Shown piece after piece: positions 51,993 to 62,300 of a stretch of DNA of 64,000 nucleotides (its first letter is position 1; every line of letters starts with the position of its first letter). Source of the DNA: UBA1930 sp943368475 (GTDB lineage: Bacteria > Bacteroidota > Bacteroidia > Chitinophagales > Chitinophagaceae); the NCBI GenBank assembly GCA_943368475.1, contig CALRLF020000016.1:1-64000 (forward strand). The letters are read 5' to 3'. The notes under the pieces were generated by a model that was given only the letters and a program-made list of their open reading frames with translations, did not search any database and had not been told where the DNA came from. Made by a program: the position numbers and the translations under genes.

Positions 51993-54737
51993 ATGAAGCA
52001 CTTAAAAAAAATATCGACTCTTATAATTCTGCAACTAGTTGTATACGTTTCTTTTGCACAAAAGCAAAAAGAAACCATCAATTTAATTGTTCAAACCAAT
52101 TCTTCAAATCGTATTGAATTGGGTGTAAAAAAATTGCAACAAGTATTAAAAGAATATAATTATAAATGTAATTTAATCACTAATGATTCAATTGAAATAA
52201 AAGGGAAATCAATCTTAATAGTAGAGCAAAAATTTTCCACTTCAGCAACTAATAGAAAATACTTTGTAAATAAACTACCGAAAGAAGGTTTCCAAATTTC
52301 ATCACCTAAAAAAAATTTAATTGTAATTGAGGGAGGCTCATCTATAGGAACCTTATATGGTTGCTTAGCACTAGTAGATAGTATAAAAAAAACAAGTAAA
52401 CTTCCTGCCAAAATCAATTTGATAGATTCTCCCAACATGGTCATGAGAGGTACATGCATCGGTATTCAAAAACCATATTATTTACTAGGCAGACATGTGT
52501 ACGAATATCCTTACACACCTGAAACATTTCCTTGGTTGTACGATAAACAAATGTGGGTACAATATTTAGATTCATTGTTAGAAAATAGAATGAACTCATT
52601 GTACTTATGGAACGGTCATCCCTTTGCGTCATTGGTTAAGTTAAAAGATTATCCCTATGCAGTAGAAGTAAGTGATGAAACGTTTAAAAAGAACGAAGAA
52701 ATCTACAAGTTCATCACAGAAGAAGCAGACAAACGTGGCATCTGGGTAATACAAATGTTTTACAATATCATCGTCTCCAAACCTTTTGCAGAGCATCACA
52801 ATATTAAAACGCAGGATAGAAACCGACCTATCATTCCACTCATTGCAGATTATACCAGAAAATCTATCGCAGCTTTTGTAGAAAAATATCCCAACGTTGG
52901 CTTAATGGTTTGTTTAGGTGAAGCTATGGAAGGTGTTGGTCAAGATGATATTGATTGGTTTACAAAAACCATTATACCGGGTGTTAAAGATGGTTTGCAA
53001 GCATTAGGCAAAACCGAAGAGCCCCCAATTGTTTTAAGAGCTCATGATGTAGATGCTCCTGCTGTAATTAAAGCCAGCAAAGGATTATACAGCAACCTAT
53101 ATACAGAAGCAAAATTTAATGGAGAAGCATTAACTACTTATGAGCCTCGAGGTACTTGGGCTGAATTACATAGAACATTGGCATCATTAGGTTCTATGCA
53201 AATTGAAAATGTACATATTCTTGCCAACTTAGAACCCTTTCGATATGGAGCAACCAACTTTATTCAGAAGTCGGTACAAGGCATGCTCAACATCATGCAT
53301 GGCAAAGGATTGCATTTGTATCCACAAGCATCTTATTGGGATTTTCCTTACACCGCTGATAGTGTGAAAGGCAAACGTTTATTGCAAATAGAACGTGATT
53401 GGATTTGGAATAAAGCCTGGGCTCGTTATGCTTGGAATGCAAGTAGAGATAGTTTAGAAGAAGTAAAATATTGGAGTGGTTTATTAAGCATTAAGTTTGT
53501 ATGTAACGAAACAGCATCAAACAATATCTTGAAAGCCTATAATCAAGCCGGTGAAATTTCACCTAAAATTTTAAGAAGATTTGGTATAACCGATGGTAAT
53601 CGTCAAACCATGACATTGGGCATGCTTATGACGCAACTCATCAATCCATATCGTTATGGTTTATTTGATTTATTGTATGATGCTGAAAGTCCGGTAGGAG
53701 AAAAACTAATTGAATATGCAGAAAAAGAATGGAAAAACGAACCACATATTGGTGAAACACCTACACAAATTATTAAAGAAATAAAAGAACATGGAAGGCT
53801 TGCTGTTCTTGCCATTAAAGCAGCAAAACCATTTGTAAAAAATAATCAAGAAGAATTTGCAAGAATTGAAAACGATATGTATTGCCATGAAGCAATGGCC
53901 AATCATTATGCAGAAAAAGCACAAGCTGCTCTACATGTATTGCGTTATAAGTATTCTAATGATATCAAAGATCTTGAAACAGCATTGTCTTTTTTACAAC
54001 AAAGTTTAGCTAGCTATAAAAGATTGGTTGGCTTAACCAAAGGCAGCTATCTCTATGCCAACAGTATGCAAACAGCACAAAGAAAAATACCCATTCGTGG
54101 TGTAGATGGTACATTTAAAACCTGGGCTGAAGTATTAATCCCTTTTGAAAAGGAATTGGCACATTTCAAACATAAGATTGATTCTTTGAAGAATAATCCT
54201 TCTAAAGCAAATAAAAAAGTAATAGTATTAAAAAATGAAATCATCACATTGAAAGAATTGAAAAATCAATTTTATTCTATTAATGAAAATTCAAAGCCAT
54301 TTACTGATACCAGTTTTGCTATTACTGCATTTGCCAAGGAGCTAAAAGGTTTGCAAGGGATTCAGTTTTCATTTCATCAACAGATAAAGAATGGAACATC
54401 GATTACTTTTTCTAATTCAAATCCTATAAAAGTATTGGTTGGTTTCTTTAACAAAAAAGAACCGCAATACTTGAAACCACCAGAATTGGAAACAGATGCT
54501 AGTGCCAATGATTATGGGCAGTCTGAAACAAAAATAGCCAATGGGTTAATCATAAAAGGCTTACCACCAATTAACATTCATACATACTCTTTTAAAGCAG
54601 GTACTAATACATTAACATTGGCCAAAGGAATTTGTGTTATTTTAGGGTTCATTAATGGTAATGATGTAATGCCTCTATATGATGCAGGATTAACTGAAAA
54701 AGGGGTGAAGAAAGAAATTGATTGGTTGTTTGAATAA
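51993..54737 (+). CDS. Large secreted glycosidase-like protein, alpha-glucuronidase-like architecture
   Basis: 914 residues with a signal peptide (LIILQLVVYVSFAQ). Residues ~25-145 look like the GH20b/GH67N-type zincin-like domain (GVKKLQQVLKEYNY, GGSSIGTLYGCLALVD). Residues ~150-520 look like a TIM barrel: NRMNSLYLWNGHPFA, VGLMVCLGEAMEGVGQDDID, PPIVLRAHDVDAPAVIKASK. A helical region (~560-760) and a C-terminal beta-sandwich follow. The plan resembles alpha-glucuronidases (GH67/GH115-like), and the pectin neighbours suggest an alpha-uronidase, but I cannot assign a family. LGEAMEG holds a candidate acidic residue. Confidence 0.7.
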   Translation: MKHLKKISTLIILQLVVYVSFAQKQKETINLIVQTNSSNRIELGVKKLQQVLKEYNYKCNLITNDSIEIKGKSILIVEQKFSTSATNRKYFVNKLPKEGFQISSPKKNLIVIEGGSSIGTLYGCLALVDSIKKTSKLPAKINLIDSPNMVMRGTCIGIQKPYYLLGRHVYEYPYTPETFPWLYDKQMWVQYLDSLLENRMNSLYLWNGHPFASLVKLKDYPYAVEVSDETFKKNEEIYKFITEEADKRGIWVIQMFYNIIVSKPFAEHHNIKTQDRNRPIIPLIADYTRKSIAAFVEKYPNVGLMVCLGEAMEGVGQDDIDWFTKTIIPGVKDGLQALGKTEEPPIVLRAHDVDAPAVIKASKGLYSNLYTEAKFNGEALTTYEPRGTWAELHRTLASLGSMQIENVHILANLEPFRYGATNFIQKSVQGMLNIMHGKGLHLYPQASYWDFPYTADSVKGKRLLQIERDWIWNKAWARYAWNASRDSLEEVKYWSGLLSIKFVCNETASNNILKAYNQAGEISPKILRRFGITDGNRQTMTLGMLMTQLINPYRYGLFDLLYDAESPVGEKLIEYAEKEWKNEPHIGETPTQIIKEIKEHGRLAVLAIKAAKPFVKNNQEEFARIENDMYCHEAMANHYAEKAQAALHVLRYKYSNDIKDLETALSFLQQSLASYKRLVGLTKGSYLYANSMQTAQRKIPIRGVDGTFKTWAEVLIPFEKELAHFKHKIDSLKNNPSKANKKVIVLKNEIITLKELKNQFYSINENSKPFTDTSFAITAFAKELKGLQGIQFSFHQQIKNGTSITFSNSNPIKVLVGFFNKKEPQYLKPPELETDASANDYGQSETKIANGLIIKGLPPINIHTYSFKAGTNTLTLAKGICVILGFINGNDVMPLYDAGLTEKGVKKEIDWLFE

Positions 54738-54749
54738 TTGAACAAAATG

Positions 54750-54821
54750 GCTCACAGATTTACACAGATTATCACAGAACAATGAGCAACAATCTGAGAA
54801 AATTTGTGAAAATCCGTGAGC
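54750..54821. repeat. Imperfect inverted repeat of the TCACAGATT type
   Basis: GCTCACAGATTTACACAG (from 54750) and its inverted relative ending TTTTCACGGATTTTCACAAA when read from the other strand (54793-54821) form a ~72-bp imperfect palindrome in the spacer before the GH28 gene. It carries the GTG at 54816 that could be mistaken for a start. Confidence 0.6.
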
Positions 54822-54836
54822 AAAAAAGAAACTACA

Positions 54837-56375
54837 ATGAAAAAAATATTCATCTTACTACTTGTATGCTTAATAACAAATCTTCATGCCCAAGATTACT
54901 ATAACGTACTAAAGTTTGGTGCAAAAAATGATAGTAGTAAGCTTGCAACCAAAGCAATTGCAAAAGCCATTGATGCTGCAAGTAAAAAAGGTGGGGGCAC
55001 TATTTTTTTTCCAGCAGGGAAATATTTAACAGGCCCAATACATTTTAAAAGCAACATCACACTATTTATAGATGCAGGGGCAGAGCTGCATTTCAGCGAT
55101 AATTTTGATGATTATCTTCCTTTTGTAGAAAGTAGATATGAAGGGGTTGACGTAATGAGCTTTTCACCTTTATTCTATGCTTATAAAGCAGAAAATATTG
55201 CTATTAAAGGTCGTGGACTCATTAATGGTCATGGAATAAAATGGTGGTCTGCGGCTGAATCTAAAAACCTAAGTGAAGGCAGAAATAAATGGCAGCAATT
55301 ATCCGATAGTCTTAATAAAAATATTTTATTACCCGACGATGCCAAGCAAACCAAAAAAGGTTTTCTGCGTCCACCATTATTTCAACCCATGTATTGTAAG
55401 AATGTCTTGGTGGAAGGTATTACTGTTATTAATTCTCCCTTCTGGACAATCACTCCAGAGTTTTGTGAAAACGTAACCATACATGCTGTCACAATAAACA
55501 ATCCATTGTCGCCTAATACAGATGGTATTAATCCTTCAAGCTGCAGCTATGTGCATATTTCTGATTGCCACATTAGTGTGGGTGATGATTGTATAACTAT
55601 CAAGTCTGGTAAAGATTTACCAGGAAGAACCAAAGCTATGCCAGCACAAAATTATACCATCACCAATTGTACAATGTTGTCTGGTCATGGTGGTGTAGTT
55701 ATTGGCAGTGAAATGAGTGGCGATGTAAAGAAAATTGTGATTAGCAATTGTGTGTTTGATGGAACAGACAGAGGCATTAGAATTAAAACCACCAGAGGTA
55801 GAGGAGGTATTGTAGAAGATATTCGAGTAAGCAATATCATTATGAAAAATATCAAGTTGCAAGCAATTGTGTTAGATATGGCTTACACTAAAACTCAACC
55901 AGAGCCTGTAACTGAGCGTACACCAAAATTTAGAAATATTCATTTGAGCAATATTACAGGTGATGCGAAGCAAGCTATTTTTATTAATGGGTTAATTGAA
56001 ATGCCTGTTGATAACATCAGTTTCAACGATATACAAATTGATGCAGAAATCAGTTCTGTAATAAAGGAAGCCAAAAATATTGAATTGCATAATGTTACCA
56101 TCAACACCAAAAAAGGAGCAAGTATTGTTGCTGAAAATGTAGAGGGATTAACTGTAAATGCTTTCAAAACATTCAAGCCAACCGATAAACCAGCTTTGCA
56201 GTTTACCAATATCAACAACTTGTTTTTGTACAATGCAAACCCTGTTGCAAGTGCCAATTATTTAGAAATCTTAGGAACTAAAACAAAAAATATTGTACTA
56301 AAGAACAATAATTTTAAATTGGTACAAAAACCAGTTTTAGTTGGTGCAGAAGTTGTAGAAAAAATAGAAGAGTAA
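54837..56375 (+). CDS. GH28 polygalacturonase
   Basis: 512 residues with a signal peptide (ILLLVCLITNLHAQ). All GH28 active-site blocks are present: NTDGINPSS, SVGDDCITIKSG, LSGHGGVVIGSEM and GIRIKTTRGRGG. Hydrolyses alpha-1,4-galacturonosyl links in pectin or rhamnogalacturonan. The ATG at 54837 is chosen; a GTG at 54816 lies inside the inverted repeat. The GH95 gene begins 4 bp after its stop. Confidence 0.93.
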   Translation: MKKIFILLLVCLITNLHAQDYYNVLKFGAKNDSSKLATKAIAKAIDAASKKGGGTIFFPAGKYLTGPIHFKSNITLFIDAGAELHFSDNFDDYLPFVESRYEGVDVMSFSPLFYAYKAENIAIKGRGLINGHGIKWWSAAESKNLSEGRNKWQQLSDSLNKNILLPDDAKQTKKGFLRPPLFQPMYCKNVLVEGITVINSPFWTITPEFCENVTIHAVTINNPLSPNTDGINPSSCSYVHISDCHISVGDDCITIKSGKDLPGRTKAMPAQNYTITNCTMLSGHGGVVIGSEMSGDVKKIVISNCVFDGTDRGIRIKTTRGRGGIVEDIRVSNIIMKNIKLQAIVLDMAYTKTQPEPVTERTPKFRNIHLSNITGDAKQAIFINGLIEMPVDNISFNDIQIDAEISSVIKEAKNIELHNVTINTKKGASIVAENVEGLTVNAFKTFKPTDKPALQFTNINNLFLYNANPVASANYLEILGTKTKNIVLKNNNFKLVQKPVLVGAEVVEKIEE

Positions 56376-56379
56376 ATGT

Positions 56380-59322
56380 ATGGGACAAACTGTAGAACAT
56401 ATATCAACTTCAGTTGCGTCGCACACTTGTACGATTGAACCTTTATGCAGCAACTTAAACCACAAAGACACAAAGGCACAAAGTTTCACGAAGCGTAAAT
56501 ACATTCTCGGCTTACTTATTTCATTATTCACCATTCACTATTCACTTTACGCCCAGCAAGATTTAAAACTTTGGTACAATCAACCTGCACAAAAATGGAC
56601 AGATGCTTTACCCATTGGCAATGGTAATTTAGGAGCCATGATTTATGGTGGAATTGATGAAGAGCATTTGCAATTCAATGAATCTACTTTATGGTCAGGC
56701 AAACCAAGAGAATATGCAAGAAAAGATGCTTATAAATATTTACAGCCCATTAGAAACTTATTGAATCAAGGTAAACAAAAAGAAGCAGAAGCTTTAGCAG
56801 GAAAAGAATTCATGGGATTGAAAGATGTGGATGATAGTGTGTATGCTATTCAAAAAAAAGCTTGGTTTGCTAAGGTTGGTGCTGAATATAAATATGCTGC
56901 AATTGATTTTGATGACACTAAATGGTTAACCATGCAACTACCAACTTCTAATGGTTGGGAACAATTGAAAGGATTGGATGGCTTGGATGGAGCTGTTTGG
57001 TTTCGTACAAGTTTTAATTTGCCAAAAGAAATGGTAGGGAAAGATTTGATAATTGATTTGGGAAGAATAAGAGATCTAGATTTAACCTACATCAACGGAA
57101 ATTTCATTGGTTCTACGGAAGGTATTTCAACTAAACGTAGTTATACTATTAAAGCTCAATTTTTGAAAGAAGGCAAAAATATAATTGCTATTCAAGTGGT
57201 GAATTTTTTTGATAAAGGAGGGTTTACAGGTATCAAAGAAAATCGAAAAATATTTGTGGTTTATCCTAAAGGAGAGTCTGCAAATAATGGCATTGAATTG
57301 TCTACAGCTTGGAAGTATTTTATTCACGATAATAATCCTCCACAATTTCCACAATACCAGGCAAGCTATCAGCCTTTCGGTGATCTGTTTTTTACATTTA
57401 CTAATCAATCAAATAGTACAAATTATAAACGTGAACTAGATATTAGCAATGCTATTTCTACAGTAAGCTACACTTCTAATAATATCAATTACAGAAGGGA
57501 GTATTTAGCTTCCAATCCTGATAATTTAATTGCTGCAAATTTTACGGCAAATCAAAAAGCCTCTATCAGTTTAATAGCTTATTTTTCATCTGTACATCAC
57601 AATTATGTTTTAAAAAAAATCAATAATAAAACCATAGGCTTATATGTACAAATAAAGAATGGAGCATTAAAAGGTGTTGCTTATTTATTTGTAGATGCAG
57701 TAAACGGGATAGTAAATATTGATAACAATAGCATTGTTTTACAACAATGTGATCAAGCAACATTCTATTTAATAGCTGCAACTAACTTCGTTAATTATAA
57801 AGATATTTCAGCCAATGCAACTGAAAGATGTAATGCTGTTTTGCAAAAGATACAATCAAAAACTTATGCTCAAATAAAATCTGCACATATCAATGATTAC
57901 CTAAAACTGTTCAACACTTTTTCCATCAACTTTAATAAAAGCAACAAACAACATATTCCAACAGATCAACGTATTAAGCAATTCAATTCAAAAGACGACA
58001 ATGCTTTACTTGCTTTGTACATGCAGTATTCACGGTATTTGCTCATTGCTTGTTCAAGAAGCAATTCAAAACAACCTGCCAATTTGCAAGGCTTATGGAA
58101 CAACCTTCTTACGCCACCATGGGGCAGCAAATACACCACCAATATTAATTTGGAAATGAATTATTGGGGAGCAAATATTTTCAATCTTTCATCATGTACT
58201 AAGCCTTTATTTAATAAAGTAAATGAACTAAGTTTTGCTGGTAAACAAACAGCCAAAGAACATTACAAGGCCAAAGGTTGGGTGCTGCATCACAATACAG
58301 ATTTATGGAATGGAACTGCTCCAATCAATGCAAGCAATCATGGAGTTTGGGTTACGGGTAGTGCATGGTTAAGCAATATGATTTGGGAACATTATTTATT
58401 TACAAAGGATAAGAATTTTCTTCAAAAGAATTATCCAGCTATGAAAACTGCTGCACAATTCTATCAAGATTTTTTAGTAAAAGATAACGAAACTGGTTGG
58501 CTCATAAGCACTCCATCTAACTCACCAGAAAATGGTGGTTTGGTTGCTGGTCCAACAATGGATCACCAAATGATACGTGAACTTTTTTTGAATGCAATAG
58601 CTGCAAGTAAAGCTTTGCAAACTGATGAATCATTGAGACAATCACTACAGGAAAAGATAAAGCAAATTGCTCCCAATAAAATTGGCAAATATGGTCAGTT
58701 GCAAGAATGGTTAAAAGATATTGATGATACTACGAATAAACATCGCCATGTATCACATTTATGGGGTGTTTATCCCGGCACAAATATTACTTGGAAAGAT
58801 TCAGCAATGATGAAAGCAGCTAAGCAATCGCTACTATATCGTGGAGATGATGGCACAGGATGGAGTTTGGCATGGAAAACCAATCTTTGGGCAAGATTTA
58901 AAGAAGGTAATCATGCAATATTGATGGCCGAAAAATTATTGAGTTTTGCAGATGATGATGGTTCAACAAGTGAAAAAGGTGGAGTGTATAAAAACATGTT
59001 TGATGCACATCCGCCATTTCAAATTGATGGAAATTTTGGTGGATCAGCAGGTATAGCAGAGATGTTGGTACAAAGCCATACAAGATATATTGAGTTGTTG
59101 CCAGCCTTGCCAAATGCTCTTGAAACTGGCTCTATAAAAGGATTATGTGCAAGAGGCGGATTTGAAATCAATATGCAATGGAGTAATGGAAAATTGCAAA
59201 GTGTTTCCGTTGTATCAAAATCAGGGAATGATTGCTGGTTACAATATGGTAATAAACAAATTCAATTTAAAACAGAAAAAGGCAAAACATATAAGTTCAA
59301 TAACGAATTGCGAAAACTTTGA
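56380..59322 (+). CDS. GH95 alpha-L-fucosidase/galactosidase with inserted beta-sandwich
   Basis: 980 residues. The GH95 start WYNQPAQKWTDALPIGNGN and the catalytic blocks are intact: TTNINLEMNYW (two Asn), TPSNSPENGG (Glu) and FQIDGNFGGSAG (Asp). The N-terminal domain is interrupted at ~155-285 by a GH2-like beta-sandwich (DDTKWLTMQLPTSNGWEQL, GAVWFRTSFNLPKEM). The signal peptide core is ILGLLISLFTIHYSLYAQ, but the only start in frame lies ~40 codons earlier and the extension is encoded by two dispersed repeats. In pectin loci this family removes alpha-L-galactose or fucose from RG side chains. Confidence 0.88.
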   Translation: MGQTVEHISTSVASHTCTIEPLCSNLNHKDTKAQSFTKRKYILGLLISLFTIHYSLYAQQDLKLWYNQPAQKWTDALPIGNGNLGAMIYGGIDEEHLQFNESTLWSGKPREYARKDAYKYLQPIRNLLNQGKQKEAEALAGKEFMGLKDVDDSVYAIQKKAWFAKVGAEYKYAAIDFDDTKWLTMQLPTSNGWEQLKGLDGLDGAVWFRTSFNLPKEMVGKDLIIDLGRIRDLDLTYINGNFIGSTEGISTKRSYTIKAQFLKEGKNIIAIQVVNFFDKGGFTGIKENRKIFVVYPKGESANNGIELSTAWKYFIHDNNPPQFPQYQASYQPFGDLFFTFTNQSNSTNYKRELDISNAISTVSYTSNNINYRREYLASNPDNLIAANFTANQKASISLIAYFSSVHHNYVLKKINNKTIGLYVQIKNGALKGVAYLFVDAVNGIVNIDNNSIVLQQCDQATFYLIAATNFVNYKDISANATERCNAVLQKIQSKTYAQIKSAHINDYLKLFNTFSINFNKSNKQHIPTDQRIKQFNSKDDNALLALYMQYSRYLLIACSRSNSKQPANLQGLWNNLLTPPWGSKYTTNINLEMNYWGANIFNLSSCTKPLFNKVNELSFAGKQTAKEHYKAKGWVLHHNTDLWNGTAPINASNHGVWVTGSAWLSNMIWEHYLFTKDKNFLQKNYPAMKTAAQFYQDFLVKDNETGWLISTPSNSPENGGLVAGPTMDHQMIRELFLNAIAASKALQTDESLRQSLQEKIKQIAPNKIGKYGQLQEWLKDIDDTTNKHRHVSHLWGVYPGTNITWKDSAMMKAAKQSLLYRGDDGTGWSLAWKTNLWARFKEGNHAILMAEKLLSFADDDGSTSEKGGVYKNMFDAHPPFQIDGNFGGSAGIAEMLVQSHTRYIELLPALPNALETGSIKGLCARGGFEINMQWSNGKLQSVSVVSKSGNDCWLQYGNKQIQFKTEKGKTYKFNNELRKL
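56406..56432 (-). repeat. Dispersed 27-bp repeat, inverted copy
   Basis: Reverse complement of 47144-47170 with 26 of 27 positions equal. It lies within the translated 5' extension of the GH95 gene. Confidence 0.7.
56457..56494. repeat. CCACAAAGACACAAAGG repeat inside the GH95 5' region
   Basis: AAACCACAAAGACACAAAGG and CACAAAGTTTCACGAAG, a repeat type also found at 8451-8524 (opposite sense) and 59381-59450. It is read in frame just before the GH95 signal-peptide core. Confidence 0.65.
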
Positions 59323-62300
59323 TGAAGAGTATTGATACAAATTTTTTCCTTAAACCACTACTTGTCCCGACAATTCGGGAAAGGCACAGAGGCACAAAGT
59401 TGCACCAAGTCTTTGTGATACTTTGTGTCGTAGTGTCTTCGTGGTTCAACCTTCTCAATGCACAACGTCAAGACATTCTATTAAACGATAATTGGAAAAC
59501 CATTGCCTCTGATTCTAATCAACATGCTTTCAATGGCTTTGAACAATCATCTTACAAAACCACTAATTGGCAAACTGTAAACGTTCCTCATAATTGGGAT
59601 GCCTATGAAGGGTATAGAAGAATGTTACATGGCAATAAACATGGTTATGCTTGGTACAAAAAATCATTTGCTGTGAATAAGCAAAATGGTAAACGCTATT
59701 TTTTATTTTTTGAAGGAGTTGGTTCTTATGCTACAGTTTGGCTCAATGGAAAACAAGTTGGTGCTCATGCAGGAGGTAGAACAAGTTTCACCATTGATAT
59801 AACTAATGAAATAATATCTGGCAAGCAAAATGATTTAGCACTTCGTGCAGATCATCCATCTAACATCAAAGATTTGCCTTGGGTTTGTGGTGGTTGTAGT
59901 GATGAACGTGGCTTCAGCGAAGGCTCTCAGCCAATGGGTATATTTCGTCCTGTTCATTTAATTATTACCAATGAAGTTCGTATAGAACCATTTGGTGTAC
60001 ATGTTTGGAATGATACAAGTGTAACAGAAAAATCAGCAACAATTAATTTTGAAACAACTGTTAAGAATTACAAAGAAGAAGGTGGTGTTGGAGTAGGAAT
60101 TGATAATCAGTTGCTTGATGCAAATGGAAAAATCATTGACAGGGTCTATACGAGTGAATGGATACCTGCCAACTCTTCAATTGTTGTTAAGCAAAAACCC
60201 TTGAATTTATCTAATGTCAATTTGTGGAATTTGGATAGCCCGTATTTATACACCATCAAAACACAATTGACTATTGGAAGACACATCGTTGATGAAATCG
60301 TCATAAAATACGGCATCCGTTCAATCAAATTTTATAGAGGTAATTCCAATCGTTTCTTCTTAAACGGTAAACCAATTTTTATCAATGGTATTGCAGAGTA
60401 TGAGCATATGTTAGGTAGCAGTCATGCTTTTGCTCCAGAACAAATCAAAGCAAGAGTTAATCAAATACAAGCAGCAGGTTTTAATGCTTTTAGAGATGCT
60501 CATCATCCACACAATTTATTGTATCAACAATTATTAGATGAAAAAGGATTGTTGTGGTGGACGCAAATGAGTGCACATGTTTGGTACAATACAAAAGAGT
60601 TTAGAGACAACTTTAAAACCTTATTGAAAGAGTGGGTTTTGGAAAGAAGAAATTCTCCTTCTCTCATTTTATGGGGTTTGCAGAATGAAAGTAAGTTACC
60701 AGCAGATTTTGCCAAAGAGTGTAGTGATATTATTCGTCAGCTTGACCCAACAGCATCTTCACAAAGATTGATTACCACTTGTAATGGTGGTGAAGGAACA
60801 GATTGGGATGTACCTCAAAACTGGACAGGCACTTATGGTGGAAATCCAAATACTTATGGAGAAGATTTAAAGAAACAAGTAATGGTGGGAGAGTATGGTG
60901 CATGGCGAACCATTGATTTACATACTGATGGTGGCTTTCAACAAAATGGGCTTTACAGTGAAGATAGGTTTTGCAACTTAATGGCTAAGAAAATTCAATT
61001 GGCAGAAAGTGTAAAAGACAGTGTTGCTGGGCATTTTCATTGGTTGTTTTCTTCTCATGATAATCCTGGAAGAATACAAGGTGGTGAAGGTTTTAGAGAG
61101 TTAGATAAAATTGGACCAGTAAATTATAAAGGATTATTTACACCTTGGGATGAGCCAACAGATGCTTATTACATGTATCGATCTATGTATGCAGATAAAT
61201 ACAAAGAACCTATGGTGTATATACCTATGCACAGTTGGACAAACAGGTGGTTAAAGCCTGGAGTAAAAAATGGAATTGTAGTGTATAGTAATTGTGATGA
61301 AGTGGAGCTGTATAATGACTTAAAACAACCCATTGCAAGAATGAAAAAACCCGGTATTGGAATTCCATTTGTATTTAACAATATTCTACTTTCAACAAAT
61401 GTATTAGTAGCAATTGGTTTGCAAAATGGCAAATTTTCTGGAGCTTCAGATGAAGTAGTAATCAGCCCATTTTCAGCGAATAAAAAATTCTTTAAAAATT
61501 ATAAAATTGATAGTCAGAATATCACATTGCCTAAAAAGGAGCTTACTTATTTGTATAGAATAAATTGTGGTGGTGATACTTATTTGGATAGCAACAAAAA
61601 CCTTTGGAATGCAGATAATAGTAATACAAATAGTTCATTCTATTCAACTTCTTGGACCCATCAATTTGATATAAAGCCTAAAATATTTGCTAGTCAGAGA
61701 ACTACAAGTAATCTTTTAAAAGTAGTCACTAATGAAAAGCTATTTCAAAGTTTTAGATATGGTAAACAAGTATTAAAATATCATTTCAAAGTTCCCGATG
61801 GAGAGTATTTAGTAGAATTATATTTTGTAGAACCTTGGTTTGGCTTAGGCAATATTAATGCAACTGGTTGGAGAATTTTTGATGTGGCTATCAACGATAA
61901 AGTGGTGTTAAAAGATTTGGATATTTTTAAAGAAGTTGGTCATAATCAAGTTTTAAAAAAAGTTGTAACAGCTACTGTTAAAGGTGGGGAATTGGTGGTT
62001 CACTTTCCAAAAGTAAAAGCCAGTCAGGCTATCATTACTGCAATTGCTATTGCTACAAAAGATAAGAGCCTTAAAGTTCCTGTTCATCAAGTTGAAAACG
62101 TAGAAATAAATTCAAACAATGCAGCGTTGCATCACTGGCTGAATATAACAGATACCGTTAATACAATTACTCAACAAACATTTTTTCATTTACCTCCAGT
62201 TGCTTATGGAGCAGATTATATAAGATGGAAAACTACAGAACATACAGCTGATTTTCGTTTTGCTGAGTCAACTGATGTCTATGTAGGAGACACGAACAGT

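Noticed and set aside
52160..52459. Opposite-strand ORFs over the large carbohydrate genes
   Set aside because: They are shadows of well-supported genes and carry no recognisable motif.
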